Source: Lacibacter sp. H407
GTDB taxonomy: Bacteria > Bacteroidota > Bacteroidia > Chitinophagales > Chitinophagaceae
Direction of reading: 5' to 3'
NCBI RefSeq assembly: GCF_037892605.1
Contig: NZ_JBBKTU010000001.1
Location: 2,418,001-2,482,000 of the forward strand
Length of the DNA: 64,000 nucleotides
The position numbers and the translations under genes are program-made. Positions 33,852 through 43,272 of this stretch are shown piece after piece; within the stretch, counting starts at the first letter, position 1; each line of letters opens with the position of its first letter. The notes below the pieces were generated by a model. It made no database searches and was not told the origin of the DNA. It saw nothing but the letters and a program-made list of their open reading frames with translations.

Positions 33852-34382
33852 ATGAAAAAAATTACAACCATCTTTATCGGAGTGGCAATGTTTGCCGTGT
33901 CGCTGCAGGCGCAGAATATGACGACCGTTATTAAAACGGAAGCACTCAAAATGGCAAAAGCGCTTTCTGTAATGGATATGGAAGCTTATAGCAAGTTTAT
34001 GTATCCATCATTGATGAATGAACCTGCATCAAAACAGCGCTTAAAGCAAGGCATCGATTCAATAGAAAAATACAGGGAGCAATTTGGTATTAAAGTAAAA
34101 CAGATATTGATCGGTAACCCATCACCTGTAATCACGTATAAAAATGTGATGCAATGCACAATACCGCAAACAACAACAGTTGAAGCAATGATGGGATCAA
34201 TTGAAATGGAATCGGTGTTAGTAGCATTGTCGAACGATGGAAAAACATGGTACTTTGTTGAATCAAACTTATTCCGTCAAAAAGATGCAAAAGCAAAACT
34301 GCCGGAATTAAGTCCCGACTTGGTTATACCTGCGCCGAAGCAGCCCGTAATGAAAGCGAATGATCAGCAAAACAAAAATTAA
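33852..34382 (+). CDS. Secreted hypothetical protein downstream of the ABC exporter
   Basis: A 176-residue protein with a signal peptide (MKKITTIFIGVAMFAVSLQA-QN). The ATG at 33852 is preferred over an in-frame TTG 9 bp upstream. The mature part, about 150 residues, is mixed alpha/beta (KMAKALSVMDMEAYSKFMYPSL), reminiscent of NTF2/SnoaL-like folds, but I cannot assign a family. The C-terminus is Lys/Gln/Asn-rich. Co-transcribed with the exporter by spacing, and overlaps the convergent SDR gene by 4 bp at its stop. Confidence 0.75.
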   Translation: MKKITTIFIGVAMFAVSLQAQNMTTVIKTEALKMAKALSVMDMEAYSKFMYPSLMNEPASKQRLKQGIDSIEKYREQFGIKVKQILIGNPSPVITYKNVMQCTIPQTTTVEAMMGSIEMESVLVALSNDGKTWYFVESNLFRQKDAKAKLPELSPDLVIPAPKQPVMKANDQQNKN

Positions 34383-35290
34383 GCAACTAATTCATTTATT
34401 GCCGCTTCAATTGTTGGGTACGAAAACTGAAAACCGGAATGCTGAATTTTTGTTGCACTCACGGTTGCACTTTTCAATACTTCAATACTCATTTCACCCA
34501 GTACCAACTGTAATACAAACGAAGGAACCGGGAGTGTAATAAATGCCTTACCTCTCATTTTTTTTGCAATTGCAACAGTAAGGTCTTTATTGGAAACGGG
34601 GTTGGGCGCCACTGCATTAAAAACACCGTTCAGTTTATTATTATCCATTGCATATTCATACAAACGGATCAAATCATGAATATGTATCCAACTAACGATC
34701 TGTTTACCGCTTCCTAAAACAGAGGCTAATCCAAACTTGAGCGTTTTTTTAAATTCAACGAACGCACCGCCATCATTACTCAATACAATTCCTGTGCGGA
34801 GTTTCACCAGTCGTTTTTCTAATGCAGTTACCGGTTCAATACTGTTTTCCCAGTCGGAACAGGTGCTGCCGAGAAAATCAGCGTAGGCACTATCAGTTTC
34901 TGTAAACGGCTTTCCTGTATCCGGTCCATACCAGCCAATGCCTGAAGCACAGATAACAGCTTTTACATTGTTAGGTATTTCAGTTAATGCTTTTACAAGT
35001 AGAGCACTGCCATCAACCCGGCTTTTTCTGATTTCCTCTTTTCGCTCTTTGGTCCAGCGTTTATCAGCAACGCCAGCACCGGCAAGATGGAAAATAAAGT
35101 CGCTTTGTGCAATGGCATCCTTGTCAATGGTTCCTTTTGCAGGATCCCATTGTTTATATGTAACAGAATTGTTAGAATTTGCTTTGCCTGAACGGCTGAG
35201 AATGATAATGGCATGACCTTTGGCTGATAAATACTTAGTAAGTGCCTTTCCAATTAAACCTGTGCCGCCCGTTATACAAATAGTTGCCAT
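34379..35290 (-). CDS. TIGR01777-type NAD(P)-dependent epimerase (YfcH/SDR39U1-like)
   Basis: A 303-residue extended SDR protein. The N-terminal ITGGTGLIGKAL cofactor motif (residues 6-17), FHLAGAGVADKRWT, SGIGWYGPD and an NAVAPNPVSNKDLT C-terminal block identify the TIGR01777/YfcH family, whose physiological substrate is not known. It is divergent from the beta-rich secreted protein at 35400. Confidence 0.92.
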   Translation of the reverse strand: MATICITGGTGLIGKALTKYLSAKGHAIIILSRSGKANSNNSVTYKQWDPAKGTIDKDAIAQSDFIFHLAGAGVADKRWTKERKEEIRKSRVDGSALLVKALTEIPNNVKAVICASGIGWYGPDTGKPFTETDSAYADFLGSTCSDWENSIEPVTALEKRLVKLRTGIVLSNDGGAFVEFKKTLKFGLASVLGSGKQIVSWIHIHDLIRLYEYAMDNNKLNGVFNAVAPNPVSNKDLTVAIAKKMRGKAFITLPVPSFVLQLVLGEMSIEVLKSATVSATKIQHSGFQFSYPTIEAAINELVA

Positions 35291-35399
35291 GAATTGTTTC
35301 CTCTTTTTAGTAATATGTATGCAATTTAATTTTTAACCGCATCTTGTATACGAAATGTTTGCTTTCAACGTAATTTTAAGTATCAATCAACGAACAGAA

Positions 35400-36941
35400 A
35401 TGAAGATGATTAAAGCCATAGTTTTTTCAATTGTGTTGATGCTGGGTGTTTTGCCCGCAACCGCACAGCGTATTTTTTATTCAGAACCCGACCGTGATGA
35501 TCTCCGTTCACTCAAATTTGAAGTGTTGGGCAAGTATGGTGACAACTATCTTGTGTATAAGAACATCCGGTCACGGCATTTTGTTTCGGTGTATGATGCT
35601 GCCATGAAACAAAAGGATAAAGTAGAACTGGATTTTATTCCCGACCGGGCCATTAATGTGGATGTATTTACTCATCCAGATCATTCAATGATTATTTATC
35701 AATTCCAGAAAAAGAATATTGTGTATTGTATGGGAGTGATGATCGATGGTGCCGGTAAAAAAATCGGTGAGCCGTTGGAGTTAGATACAACGCAGTTAAG
35801 CATTTTCAGCGATAATAAAATTTACAGTACCATTATCAGCGATGATAAACAAAAGCTGATGGTATTTAAAATGAAAAACCGCCAGCGTGATGATTTTAAT
35901 ATTCAAACGCTTCTGCTCAGTCATAACCTGATGCCTCTTCGTAAATCATCGTTCAACTATCATCTTGAAAATTCAAAGGAAGCAATTGCAGATTTTTATC
36001 TTGACAACGAAGGGAACTTTCTGTTCAGTCATGTAACACGCCCTGCGCAACGGGAATATATTAACAAAGCCAAGTTGGTTGTTCTGCCTGCTTATTCCGA
36101 TGAGGTAAAATCCTTTGATCTTACATTGGATAAAGTATTGCTGGACGAATTACGTATTAAAGTGGACAACCTGAATGGCCGTTATATTCTCACATCACTG
36201 TATTCAAAAACAAGAAGAGGGAATATTGATGGATTATTTACAGCTATTGTAAACAAAGACCTTACCGGAACAGATATTGAAAGGGCCATTGAGTTTAACG
36301 ATGAGTTCCGTGCATTGGCGAAAGGCGATAATTCAGCCAAGCTTGCATTTAATGATTATTTTTTAAAACATCTCATCGTTAAAAAGGATGGGGGTGTGCT
36401 TATAACCGGCGAAAATACCTACGGTAATTCAAGAGGCGGTGGTTTCAACCGTTGGGATAATCCGTGGATGTGGGGCAATTCATTTTATCCAGGCAATTAT
36501 TGGGGCTGGAGTCCCTACAACAATTGGGGTGGAGGTTTTGGTGGCTGGCGTTCGCCGTATGGCTTTAACAACACGCAGCAAACAAGATACTATACTGACA
36601 ATGTAATGGTGATCTCATTAGATAAAGATGCCAATATGCAATGGAATAATGTGATCACAAAATCGCAGTTTGATGATAATACCGATAACATGCTCAGCTA
36701 CCAGATCATGAACAGCGGTGCAGAATTGTTGTTTATGTACAATGAATGGAACCGGCGTTCGCCAATGCTAAATGCACAGTCGCTGGAACCAACCGGCCGT
36801 GTACGGAAAGAACCACCATTAAAAAGTCTTGACAAAGGGTATGAGTTTATGATCCGCTTTGGCAAGCAGGTGAGTGCAAGAGAAATGATCGTGCCTTGTT
36901 TGTATCGTAACTCATTCAGCTTTGCCAGGATCGAGTTTTAA
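35400..36941 (+). CDS. Secreted hypothetical protein with Trp/Gly/Asn-rich insert
   Basis: A 513-residue protein. The ATG at 35400 starts a good signal peptide (MKMIKAIVFS... cleaved near ATA-QR); 35406 is an alternative ATG. The body has many short beta strands with DxN turns, suggesting a propeller-like fold, but no known domain is recognised. At about residues 341-391 a low-complexity insert is rich in Gly, Asn, Tyr and Trp (7 Trp in about 50 residues), followed by TQQTRYYTDNVMVISLD, where the regular pattern resumes. The location is periplasm or cell surface. Followed by a strong terminator. Confidence 0.8.
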   Translation: MKMIKAIVFSIVLMLGVLPATAQRIFYSEPDRDDLRSLKFEVLGKYGDNYLVYKNIRSRHFVSVYDAAMKQKDKVELDFIPDRAINVDVFTHPDHSMIIYQFQKKNIVYCMGVMIDGAGKKIGEPLELDTTQLSIFSDNKIYSTIISDDKQKLMVFKMKNRQRDDFNIQTLLLSHNLMPLRKSSFNYHLENSKEAIADFYLDNEGNFLFSHVTRPAQREYINKAKLVVLPAYSDEVKSFDLTLDKVLLDELRIKVDNLNGRYILTSLYSKTRRGNIDGLFTAIVNKDLTGTDIERAIEFNDEFRALAKGDNSAKLAFNDYFLKHLIVKKDGGVLITGENTYGNSRGGGFNRWDNPWMWGNSFYPGNYWGWSPYNNWGGGFGGWRSPYGFNNTQQTRYYTDNVMVISLDKDANMQWNNVITKSQFDDNTDNMLSYQIMNSGAELLFMYNEWNRRSPMLNAQSLEPTGRVRKEPPLKSLDKGYEFMIRFGKQVSAREMIVPCLYRNSFSFARIEF

Positions 36942-36964
36942 ACTTGCGAATAGACAATATTGCG

Positions 36965-36994
36965 AATACCGGAAGCACCTGCTTCCGGTATTTT
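36965..36994 (+). terminator. Terminator after the Trp/Gly-rich protein gene
   Basis: A perfect 12-bp stem, AATACCGGAAGC (36965-36976) with 36981-36992, a 4-nt loop and a TTTT tail, 23 bp after the stop. Confidence 0.9.
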
Positions 36995-37048
36995 ATTTGG
37001 TGAAATGAATTTCTTTCGGAATGTTTGTGGCTGAATTTAATTATCACC

Positions 37049-38038
37049 GTGATTCGTTTTTTCTCCGGCAATAATCCGCTGAATGTTGTTATTCTTTTTT
37101 TTATCGGGCTGCTCATTAAGTTGCCTTACTTCATTACGCCCGTTATTCCGCAAACAAATGTAACAGATGGCTTTCTGTACATTGAATTTTTAAAAGCATT
37201 GCAAACCACCGGAGCAGCGGTACCTATTATTTATCCCATCATTTCATTTGTACTGTTGTTTACACAGGCTATTACCTTCAACGGACTGGTGAATGATCAG
37301 AAATTGTTTTCATCGCCCAATTATTTACTGGCATTATCCTATCTCGTCGTAACCAGTGTTGTGCCAGAGTGGAATGTGTTATCGCCCGCACTCATTATCA
37401 ACACCATATTGGTATGGGCTTGGCCACGAATGGTTGGCTTATACAATCATCCCAAGCCAAAAACCATTTTATTTAATATTGGTTTTGGATTCGGCATTTG
37501 TTCCTTCTTTTATTTTCCTTCTGTATATCTATTGTTGCTGCTGATCGTGGCGCTCATCCTGTTCCGCCCATTCTATCTTACAGAATGGTTGGTGGCAATT
37601 CTGGGTATTCTTACACCATTTTACTTTCTGTTGGTTTACTTCTTTGTGTGGGATCGCTGGCATATGGTGGAAGCGGTGGTGCCTGCCCAATATCTTCGTT
37701 TGCCTGATGTGCTGTTCGATTGGCAATTTTGGGTTACGTTCAGCCTGGTAGTTTTTCCGCTAGTCATCGGTTTGTTAATGAGTTCCCGGTATTCATCACG
37801 CTTGCTTGTGCAAATACGAAAGAGCTGGAATTTCATGATCTTTTACCTCATCATTGCCCTGTTTATTCCATTTGTTAACAGCTTTCAGGGGTTAACGCAT
37901 TGGATATTGGCGGTAGTGCCTATTAGTCTGTTTCAGGCTGCTTTTTACTTTTATCCCAAAAACAAACGGTTCCCTGAATTGATTTTCTGGCTCAGCCTTA
38001 TTTGGATCGTTGCAAATTATGCACTGTTGAACAGCTAA
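37049..38038 (+). CDS. DUF6427-like integral membrane protein
   Basis: About 329 residues with roughly nine to ten hydrophobic helices. The GTG at 37049 gives an N-terminus beginning (M)IRFFSGNNPLN, which fits this Bacteroidota membrane family; a TTG 24 bp upstream is the alternative. There are no catalytic motifs. Family function is unknown. The gene lies just upstream of purQ but is separated from it by 134 bp containing a promoter-like element. Confidence 0.75.
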   Translation: MIRFFSGNNPLNVVILFFIGLLIKLPYFITPVIPQTNVTDGFLYIEFLKALQTTGAAVPIIYPIISFVLLFTQAITFNGLVNDQKLFSSPNYLLALSYLVVTSVVPEWNVLSPALIINTILVWAWPRMVGLYNHPKPKTILFNIGFGFGICSFFYFPSVYLLLLLIVALILFRPFYLTEWLVAILGILTPFYFLLVYFFVWDRWHMVEAVVPAQYLRLPDVLFDWQFWVTFSLVVFPLVIGLLMSSRYSSRLLVQIRKSWNFMIFYLIIALFIPFVNSFQGLTHWILAVVPISLFQAAFYFYPKNKRFPELIFWLSLIWIVANYALLNS

Positions 38039-38052
38039 TCGACCCCAATCCT

Positions 38053-38060
38053 TACCTTTG
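38053..38060 (+). promoter_or_regulatory. -7 element upstream of purQ
   Basis: TACCTTTG matches TAnnTTTG exactly and is followed by CG. It would give purQ a leader of about 105 nt. No -33 element at the usual spacing is clear. Confidence 0.4.
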
Positions 38061-38172
38061 CGCTTTCTTTTTTAGTCTGAAATGCGTTGAAAAATTTCCG
38101 GCAAGCCATGAGGGCTTCTCCTGATACTTTTTAGCGGATAAATAGAACCAAAATCAATTAAATAAGTAACAC

Positions 38173-38847
38173 GTGAAATTTGGTATCGTTGTTTTCCCCG
38201 GCAGTAATTGCGACAGAGACATGCAGGATTCCCTGCAAAATGATATGAATCAGGAAGTGGTTATGCTATGGCATAAAGACAAAAACCTGAGCATGTTTTC
38301 AACCGACGATTGTATTGTATTGCCCGGCGGATTTTCGTATGGCGATTACCTGCGTTGCGGTGCCATTGCCCGTTTCAGCCCCATGATGGAAAGTGTGATC
38401 GCTTTTGCAAACAAAGGTGGTAAGGTGCTGGGAGTGTGTAATGGTTTCCAGATTTTGTGCGAAAGTCACCTCCTTCCCGGAGCGTTGCTGCGGAATGCCA
38501 ATCAGAAGTTTATTTGTAAAAATATTTACCTGGATGGGGTAGGCGGCACGGCGCTGAAAATTCCGATTGCTCATGGGGAAGGGCGTTATTTTGCCGACGA
38601 AAAAACGTTGGACGAGCTGGAAGCAAATGGCCAGGTGATCTATCGTTATTGCGATGAGAACGGCTTGATCACTGCAGAAGCCAATCCAAATGGCGCCATC
38701 CGTAATATTGCCGGTATTGTAAACAAAGATGGTAATGTATTTGGTATGATGCCGCATCCGGAAAGGGCTACCAGTTCCATTCTTGGCAATACAGACGGAC
38801 GTAAAATTCTCAATGCTTTGTTAATCAATGCGGCTGTAGCAATCTGA
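38173..38847 (+). CDS. purQ: Phosphoribosylformylglycinamidine synthase, glutaminase subunit
   Basis: A 224-residue class I glutamine amidotransferase that supplies ammonia to PurL in step four of purine synthesis. It starts at GTG. Nucleophile Cys89 in [11 protein letters not shown]; His195 and Glu197 in PHPERA complete the triad; [18 protein letters not shown] is diagnostic of PurQ. A separate purQ implies the small-type multi-subunit enzyme (PurQ/PurL/PurS); the partner genes are not in this window. Confidence 0.96.
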   Translation: MKFGIVVFPGSNCDRDMQDSLQNDMNQEVVMLWHKDKNLSMFSTDDCIVLPGGFSYGDYLRCGAIARFSPMMESVIAFANKGGKVLGVCNGFQILCESHLLPGALLRNANQKFICKNIYLDGVGGTALKIPIAHGEGRYFADEKTLDELEANGQVIYRYCDENGLITAEANPNGAIRNIAGIVNKDGNVFGMMPHPERATSSILGNTDGRKILNALLINAAVAI

Positions 38848-38961
38848 AAAGGGTTTTTCAAACGTAAATGATTTGATAAAGTTCTCTTTTGTGACTTAGC
38901 TGACATTTCAGTAAACGATTTGGAAGCATCTTTGTAATACAATTAGAAAATATACAGATCC

Positions 38962-39420
38962 ATGGAAAAATTCTTTAGTGCAGTCATCTTATTATTTGTT
39001 TCGGTTGCTGCTTTTGCACAAAGCGGAACAAAAGTAAAATGGGACTACACCGTTAAAAAGATCGGCGATAAGAAATATGAGGTGCGAATGATCGCCAATA
39101 TTCAACCCGGCTGGCATTTGTATAGCCAAATCCAAAGTGCTGATGCCATTGCTTTACCTACCACCATCAATTTTGCCAAAAATCCATTGCTGGTAGTAAG
39201 CGGTAAACCCAAAGAAATCGGGAAGGTTACCGATGCATTTGATAAAGCCACTCAATCACGCTCACGCTTTTATTCAAATAAAGTAGAATTTGTACAGGTA
39301 GTTACTGTAAAGTCAACTGTAAAAACTTCGCTCACCGGTGATGTTGAATTTATGGTGTGTGATGATAAGCAGTGTTTGCCTCCCGATAAAGCAAAATTCA
39401 GCGTTAAGTTAGAAGGATAA
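38962..39420 (+). CDS. Stand-alone DsbD alpha-domain (periplasmic redox) protein
   Basis: A 152-residue secreted protein: signal peptide cleaved near AFA-QS, then one DsbD N-terminal (alpha) domain of about 130 residues. The redox pair is present as C133-DDKQ-C138 followed by LPP, equivalent to the active Cys pair of E. coli DsbD-alpha (there with five residues between). The next gene is a full-length DsbD whose own alpha domain lacks these cysteines. Inference: this small protein is the mobile electron carrier that takes electrons from the DsbD membrane domain. An intrinsic terminator between the two genes may adjust their ratio. Confidence 0.88.
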   Translation: MEKFFSAVILLFVSVAAFAQSGTKVKWDYTVKKIGDKKYEVRMIANIQPGWHLYSQIQSADAIALPTTINFAKNPLLVVSGKPKEIGKVTDAFDKATQSRSRFYSNKVEFVQVVTVKSTVKTSLTGDVEFMVCDDKQCLPPDKAKFSVKLEG

Positions 39421-39428
39421 AAAATTTG

Positions 39429-39456
39429 ATCCCGTCTTTAAAAAGACGGGATTTTT
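39429..39456 (+). terminator. Intrinsic terminator between the alpha-domain gene and dsbD
   Basis: ATCCCGTCTTT pairs with AAAGACGGGAT around a very short loop, followed by five T's (to 39456), 8 bp after the stop and 15 bp before the dsbD ATG. Being inside a probable operon, it may allow partial read-through. Confidence 0.82.
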
Positions 39457-39470
39457 AAAATTCATTTGGA

Positions 39471-41423
39471 ATGAGATTACTGTTACGCACTGCTTTTGTT
39501 ACCATCGTCAGCTTTCTTTCAATTATATCTTTTGCGCAGGATTCAACTGCCGTTCAATGGCAGGTGAGCAGCAAGAAACTTGCCACCGGCGAATACCAAT
39601 TGCAACTTACCGGTAAGGTGCCAGCCGGAAAATATCTTTATTTGTTTACGAAAGATGCTGAAGGACTTGACTCCATTTCCATTCAATTTACCGATAGTGC
39701 CATTGTAAAAGATGGTGCTGTACAAGTGAAACTGGGCGGCAGTTCTTATGCTGATCCAATCTTCGATAATAAAAATGTAGAAATCGCCAGGCAGGAAGTG
39801 ATCCTTCTGCAGAAAATAAAAATTGGTGGCGTTGTACCAGCGCAGCTAAAAGGAACAATTGTGTATGCAACAGGTGCAGCCGAAGAATTTTTACCGGCAC
39901 AGGAATTTGCATTTGATGTAAAATTAGAAGGAGGTGTATTACAAACAGCAAGAATAAAGATCAATTCAATTGATTTGAACAACACCGTTAATGATTGTGG
40001 TGATGAGGGAACAGAAGGAAAAAGTTTGTGGGGTATTTTCTTGTTAGGTTTAGTAGGAGGATTTATTGCCTTGTTGACGCCCTGTGTATTTCCATTGATT
40101 CCGTTGACTGTTTCGTTTTTTACAAAGCGAAGTGGTAGCAGAGCAAAAGGAATTCGTAATGCAATGATCTACGGGTTCTTTATTTTTCTCATTTATATTT
40201 TATTAAGTCTTCCGTTTCATTTGCTTGATCAAACCGATCCGGAGATATTGAACAATATCTCAACCAATGTTTGGCTCAACATTATTTTCTTTATCATCTT
40301 CGTGGTGTTTGCCATTTCGTTCTTTGGTTATTTTGAAATTAGCTTACCGGGCAATATCGCCAACCGGGCCGATTCAAAATCAAGTGTGGGCAGTACACTT
40401 GGAATTTTCTTCATGGCGTTAACGTTAGCAATTGTCTCATTCTCATGTACTGGTCCCATTCTCGGTTCCTTACTGGCAGGCGCTTTAACCAAAGATGGTG
40501 GGGCTATGCAGTTGAGTTTTGGTATGGGTGGTTTTGGACTTGGATTAGCATTGCCCTTTGCATTGTTTGCAATGTTCCCCAATTGGTTACAATCATTACC
40601 AAAGAGTGGTGGTTGGTTGAATACGGTGAAAGTGGTATTGGGCTTTTTGGAATTGGCAATGGCCGTAAAGTTTTTAAGCAATGCGGATCTGGTGAAACAA
40701 TGGCATCTCTTACCACGTGAAGTGTTCCTCGGAATCTGGCTGGTGATCGCCATATTGCTTGTACTCTATTTGTTGGGGTTAATTCGTTTCCCGCACGATG
40801 ATAAAAAAGTAAAGATTGGCGGCATACGCTGGACGTTTATTGTATTGTTTGCAGCAGCAGCTATTTATATTGCTCCCGGCGTTACAAATACAAAATGGGC
40901 AAACCTGAAACTCATCAGTGGTTTCCCGCCACCGTTGTGTTACAGCATGTATGAACATCCTGTGAATTGCGAAACTTCACTGGAGCCTTTGCGTGATTAT
41001 GAAGAAGCATTGGAGTTAGCCAAGCAACAGAATAAACCATTGTTGATCGACTTCACGGGTTGGGCCTGTGTAAACTGCAGACGTATGGAAGAAAACGTAT
41101 GGACCAATCCTGAAGTATTGGATCTGATGAAGAATAAATTTGTAGTGGTGTCATTGTATGTGGACGAACGCAAGGTTTTGCCATCGGCACAGCAGCAAAC
41201 CGTTGCCACGAAAACAGGTGCAATGAAAGAAATTGTAACGGTGGGCGACAAATGGGCAACCTTTCAAAGTGAAAATTTTGATGCGGTGGCGCAACCACAG
41301 TATGCAATTCTTGGATTGGATGAAGCAGCGCTTACAAAAACAAAAGGATATACAGCGAGTCCGGCGGAATTTAAGTTGTGGCTCGAGTGTGGTTTAAGCG
41401 CATTTAAATCTCGACAACGATAA
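39471..41423 (+). CDS. dsbD: Thiol:disulfide interchange protein DsbD with cysteine-free alpha domain
   Basis: A 650-residue protein laid out as DsbD: signal peptide, alpha-like beta-sandwich (about 25-160), eight-helix beta domain, periplasmic thioredoxin-like gamma domain. Beta-domain cysteines are Cys205 in LLTPCVFP and Cys326 in SFSCTGP; the gamma pair is C533-VN-C536 in TGWACVNCRR. The alpha domain, however, reads YATGAAEEFLPAQEF where the Cys pair should be and contains no cysteine. The upstream 152-residue protein has that pair. DsbD carries electrons from cytoplasmic thioredoxin to periplasmic thiols. The gene is otherwise complete and ends with no obvious damage. Confidence 0.93.
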   Translation: MRLLLRTAFVTIVSFLSIISFAQDSTAVQWQVSSKKLATGEYQLQLTGKVPAGKYLYLFTKDAEGLDSISIQFTDSAIVKDGAVQVKLGGSSYADPIFDNKNVEIARQEVILLQKIKIGGVVPAQLKGTIVYATGAAEEFLPAQEFAFDVKLEGGVLQTARIKINSIDLNNTVNDCGDEGTEGKSLWGIFLLGLVGGFIALLTPCVFPLIPLTVSFFTKRSGSRAKGIRNAMIYGFFIFLIYILLSLPFHLLDQTDPEILNNISTNVWLNIIFFIIFVVFAISFFGYFEISLPGNIANRADSKSSVGSTLGIFFMALTLAIVSFSCTGPILGSLLAGALTKDGGAMQLSFGMGGFGLGLALPFALFAMFPNWLQSLPKSGGWLNTVKVVLGFLELAMAVKFLSNADLVKQWHLLPREVFLGIWLVIAILLVLYLLGLIRFPHDDKKVKIGGIRWTFIVLFAAAAIYIAPGVTNTKWANLKLISGFPPPLCYSMYEHPVNCETSLEPLRDYEEALELAKQQNKPLLIDFTGWACVNCRRMEENVWTNPEVLDLMKNKFVVVSLYVDERKVLPSAQQQTVATKTGAMKEIVTVGDKWATFQSENFDAVAQPQYAILGLDEAALTKTKGYTASPAEFKLWLECGLSAFKSRQR

Positions 41424-41486
41424 ACCTGTATATGAATAGCTCCCCCAGGGTAACTTTGGCTAAATGAATGTTTATTATCTTGTAAG

Positions 41487-43214
41487 ATGAAATTTTTTGT
41501 AAAAGCCGTTTTACTCTCTGGGGCAATAGTGGGTGCCTTTATATTTTTGTTTCTTTTAAACCTTTTATTCAGCAGTTCTTACAATGAGTTTGTTCAGTGG
41601 GCGGCAGAAGACGTGCTGAAGAAGCCACACCTGGTAAATTTTATTCCAGCTTACTTTAGTGAGGATCGATTTTATTTATTACAAAAGGCGATAGTTTTTC
41701 TTGCAGTTATTTACTTTTTTTTGATTGTATGGCTGTTCAGGCGGAGGACAAAGGTTATCCACTACTTTAATGGGATAGCATCAGAAGGGAGGTTGACCAT
41801 AACGTCTTTTTTGGCCTTTGTTCAACCAAAGGAATTGGTTGAGAAATTTCTTTTCTGGATCATCATTGGCACCTCTTTTTTTGTTGGGGCATATAATATT
41901 GCAACAATTCCGATTTCCTATGATGAGGCTTGTAGTTATATCGACTTTGTCTCAAAGGGCCCGTTAATAATCAGCACCCTTTACCACACAACAAATAACC
42001 ATATTCTCAGCAACATACTGAGCTATATTAGCTGTTTGATTTTCCCCAATGGTGAAATAGGACAGCGACTACCTTTGCTATTTATACTTGTCGTGAATTG
42101 CTTTCTGCTTTTCGGGCTGCTCAAAAGAATTGTAAAACCTTATCAAGCACTGATTGGGTTGGCTTTTTTTGCTGCAAGTACACCTGTATATCTCTATAGC
42201 TTCATGGCAAGAGGTTATTCGTTGGTTATTCTTTTTTCGCTGATTTGTATATTGGCATTGCGACAACTCTTGCTGTTGCCGCAAAGAAAATATTGGGTTA
42301 TTTTTTTTCTTGCATCAGTTTTAGGAACGTACAGTATTCCTGTTATTGGATATCTCCTGGTTGCGGTGTATGTATGTCTGGGAGTGTTTTTCTTCATTCA
42401 TAATAAGGAGCAATTGAAATTTCTTTTGCTAACGGGGTTCTTTTCATTCCTTGCTGTTTGTTTTTTGTATACCCCTGTTTTTCTGGTGTCTGGCCTAAGC
42501 GCACTGAAACAGGTTGTAAGTGATATAAGCATTAAAAGAACCATATTCGAAAATGGTATTCAAAATTTAAAGTCACTTACTGACTTTTACATCAGCTCAA
42601 ATATCTTTTTCAAGGTTATACTTGGGCTGCCCATTTTAACAGGCATTGTTTATGTTTATCACGCTTATCGTAAGAGGGGCTCTGCGTTTCTGTTATTTAT
42701 ACTCATTGTGGCTGCGATGCCACTTGCTGTTACAATAATTTTGCAACAAAAGATGTTTGATCGCACCTGGATTTATATGACGGTTGTTATGTCAATATTC
42801 TATGCTTTTGCCTTCTCTCAGGTAAAACAGAAAGCAGTTTTGATTGCAGCGATTGTCTTTACGTATGTGATGCAGCTTGGTTCAAGCATCGACGCACGAT
42901 ACTATACTGATCAAAAACATAGAAATTTTGCGGCAAGGAAAACAGCTGACTTATTTGCCGGGGAAAAGATGAAAAGCATTTACCTGGATCATCAGTTTAT
43001 AAGGCCCATGATTGAGTACAGGCTTCAATTGCTTCATCATCCCTATCAGCTGTATGTAAATAAAAGTCAGTTTCAGAAATCTGATTTCGATCCGAATAAA
43101 AAGTATGATCTCATTGTTTATGCAGAAGGGGGTGCTAACCCTGAATCGAACTATCAATATCGCATAATCGATTCGGTAAAGGAAATCCGTGTTTTGGAAC
43201 TTATTAACGAATAA
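41487..43214 (+). CDS. GT-C-like membrane glycosyltransferase (putative)
   Basis: A 575-residue polytopic membrane protein with about 11-13 hydrophobic helices and a soluble C-terminal domain of about 120 residues. The first large periplasmic loop has SYDEACSYIDF and TLYHTTNNH, resembling the acidic and Asn/His catalytic loop of the GT-C (PMT/ArnT-like) fold. Inferred use of a polyprenyl-phosphate sugar; donor and acceptor are unknown. Single gene ending in a terminator shared with the convergent sigma factor. A TTTG...TATCTTGT promoter-like pair lies just upstream. Confidence 0.7.
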   Translation: MKFFVKAVLLSGAIVGAFIFLFLLNLLFSSSYNEFVQWAAEDVLKKPHLVNFIPAYFSEDRFYLLQKAIVFLAVIYFFLIVWLFRRRTKVIHYFNGIASEGRLTITSFLAFVQPKELVEKFLFWIIIGTSFFVGAYNIATIPISYDEACSYIDFVSKGPLIISTLYHTTNNHILSNILSYISCLIFPNGEIGQRLPLLFILVVNCFLLFGLLKRIVKPYQALIGLAFFAASTPVYLYSFMARGYSLVILFSLICILALRQLLLLPQRKYWVIFFLASVLGTYSIPVIGYLLVAVYVCLGVFFFIHNKEQLKFLLLTGFFSFLAVCFLYTPVFLVSGLSALKQVVSDISIKRTIFENGIQNLKSLTDFYISSNIFFKVILGLPILTGIVYVYHAYRKRGSAFLLFILIVAAMPLAVTIILQQKMFDRTWIYMTVVMSIFYAFAFSQVKQKAVLIAAIVFTYVMQLGSSIDARYYTDQKHRNFAARKTADLFAGEKMKSIYLDHQFIRPMIEYRLQLLHHPYQLYVNKSQFQKSDFDPNKKYDLIVYAEGGANPESNYQYRIIDSVKEIRVLELINE

Positions 43215-43242
43215 AAAACCTCCGTTTATGCAGAGGTTTTTT
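43213..43242. terminator. Bidirectional terminator between the GT-C gene and the ECF sigma gene
   Basis: AAAAAACCTC (43213-43222) pairs with GAGGTTTTTT (43233-43242) around a 10-nt loop; A and T runs flank both sides. It serves the two convergent genes and overlaps the last base of the GT-C stop codon. Confidence 0.75.
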
Positions 43243-43272
43243 ATTCGTCAGGTTCTCGTGTAGGAATGATTT

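Noticed and set aside
42730-43157. Idea that the end of the GT-C-like protein is a separate gene
   Set aside because: The frame is continuous with the membrane domain and no start or ribosome-binding region separates the soluble C-terminus.
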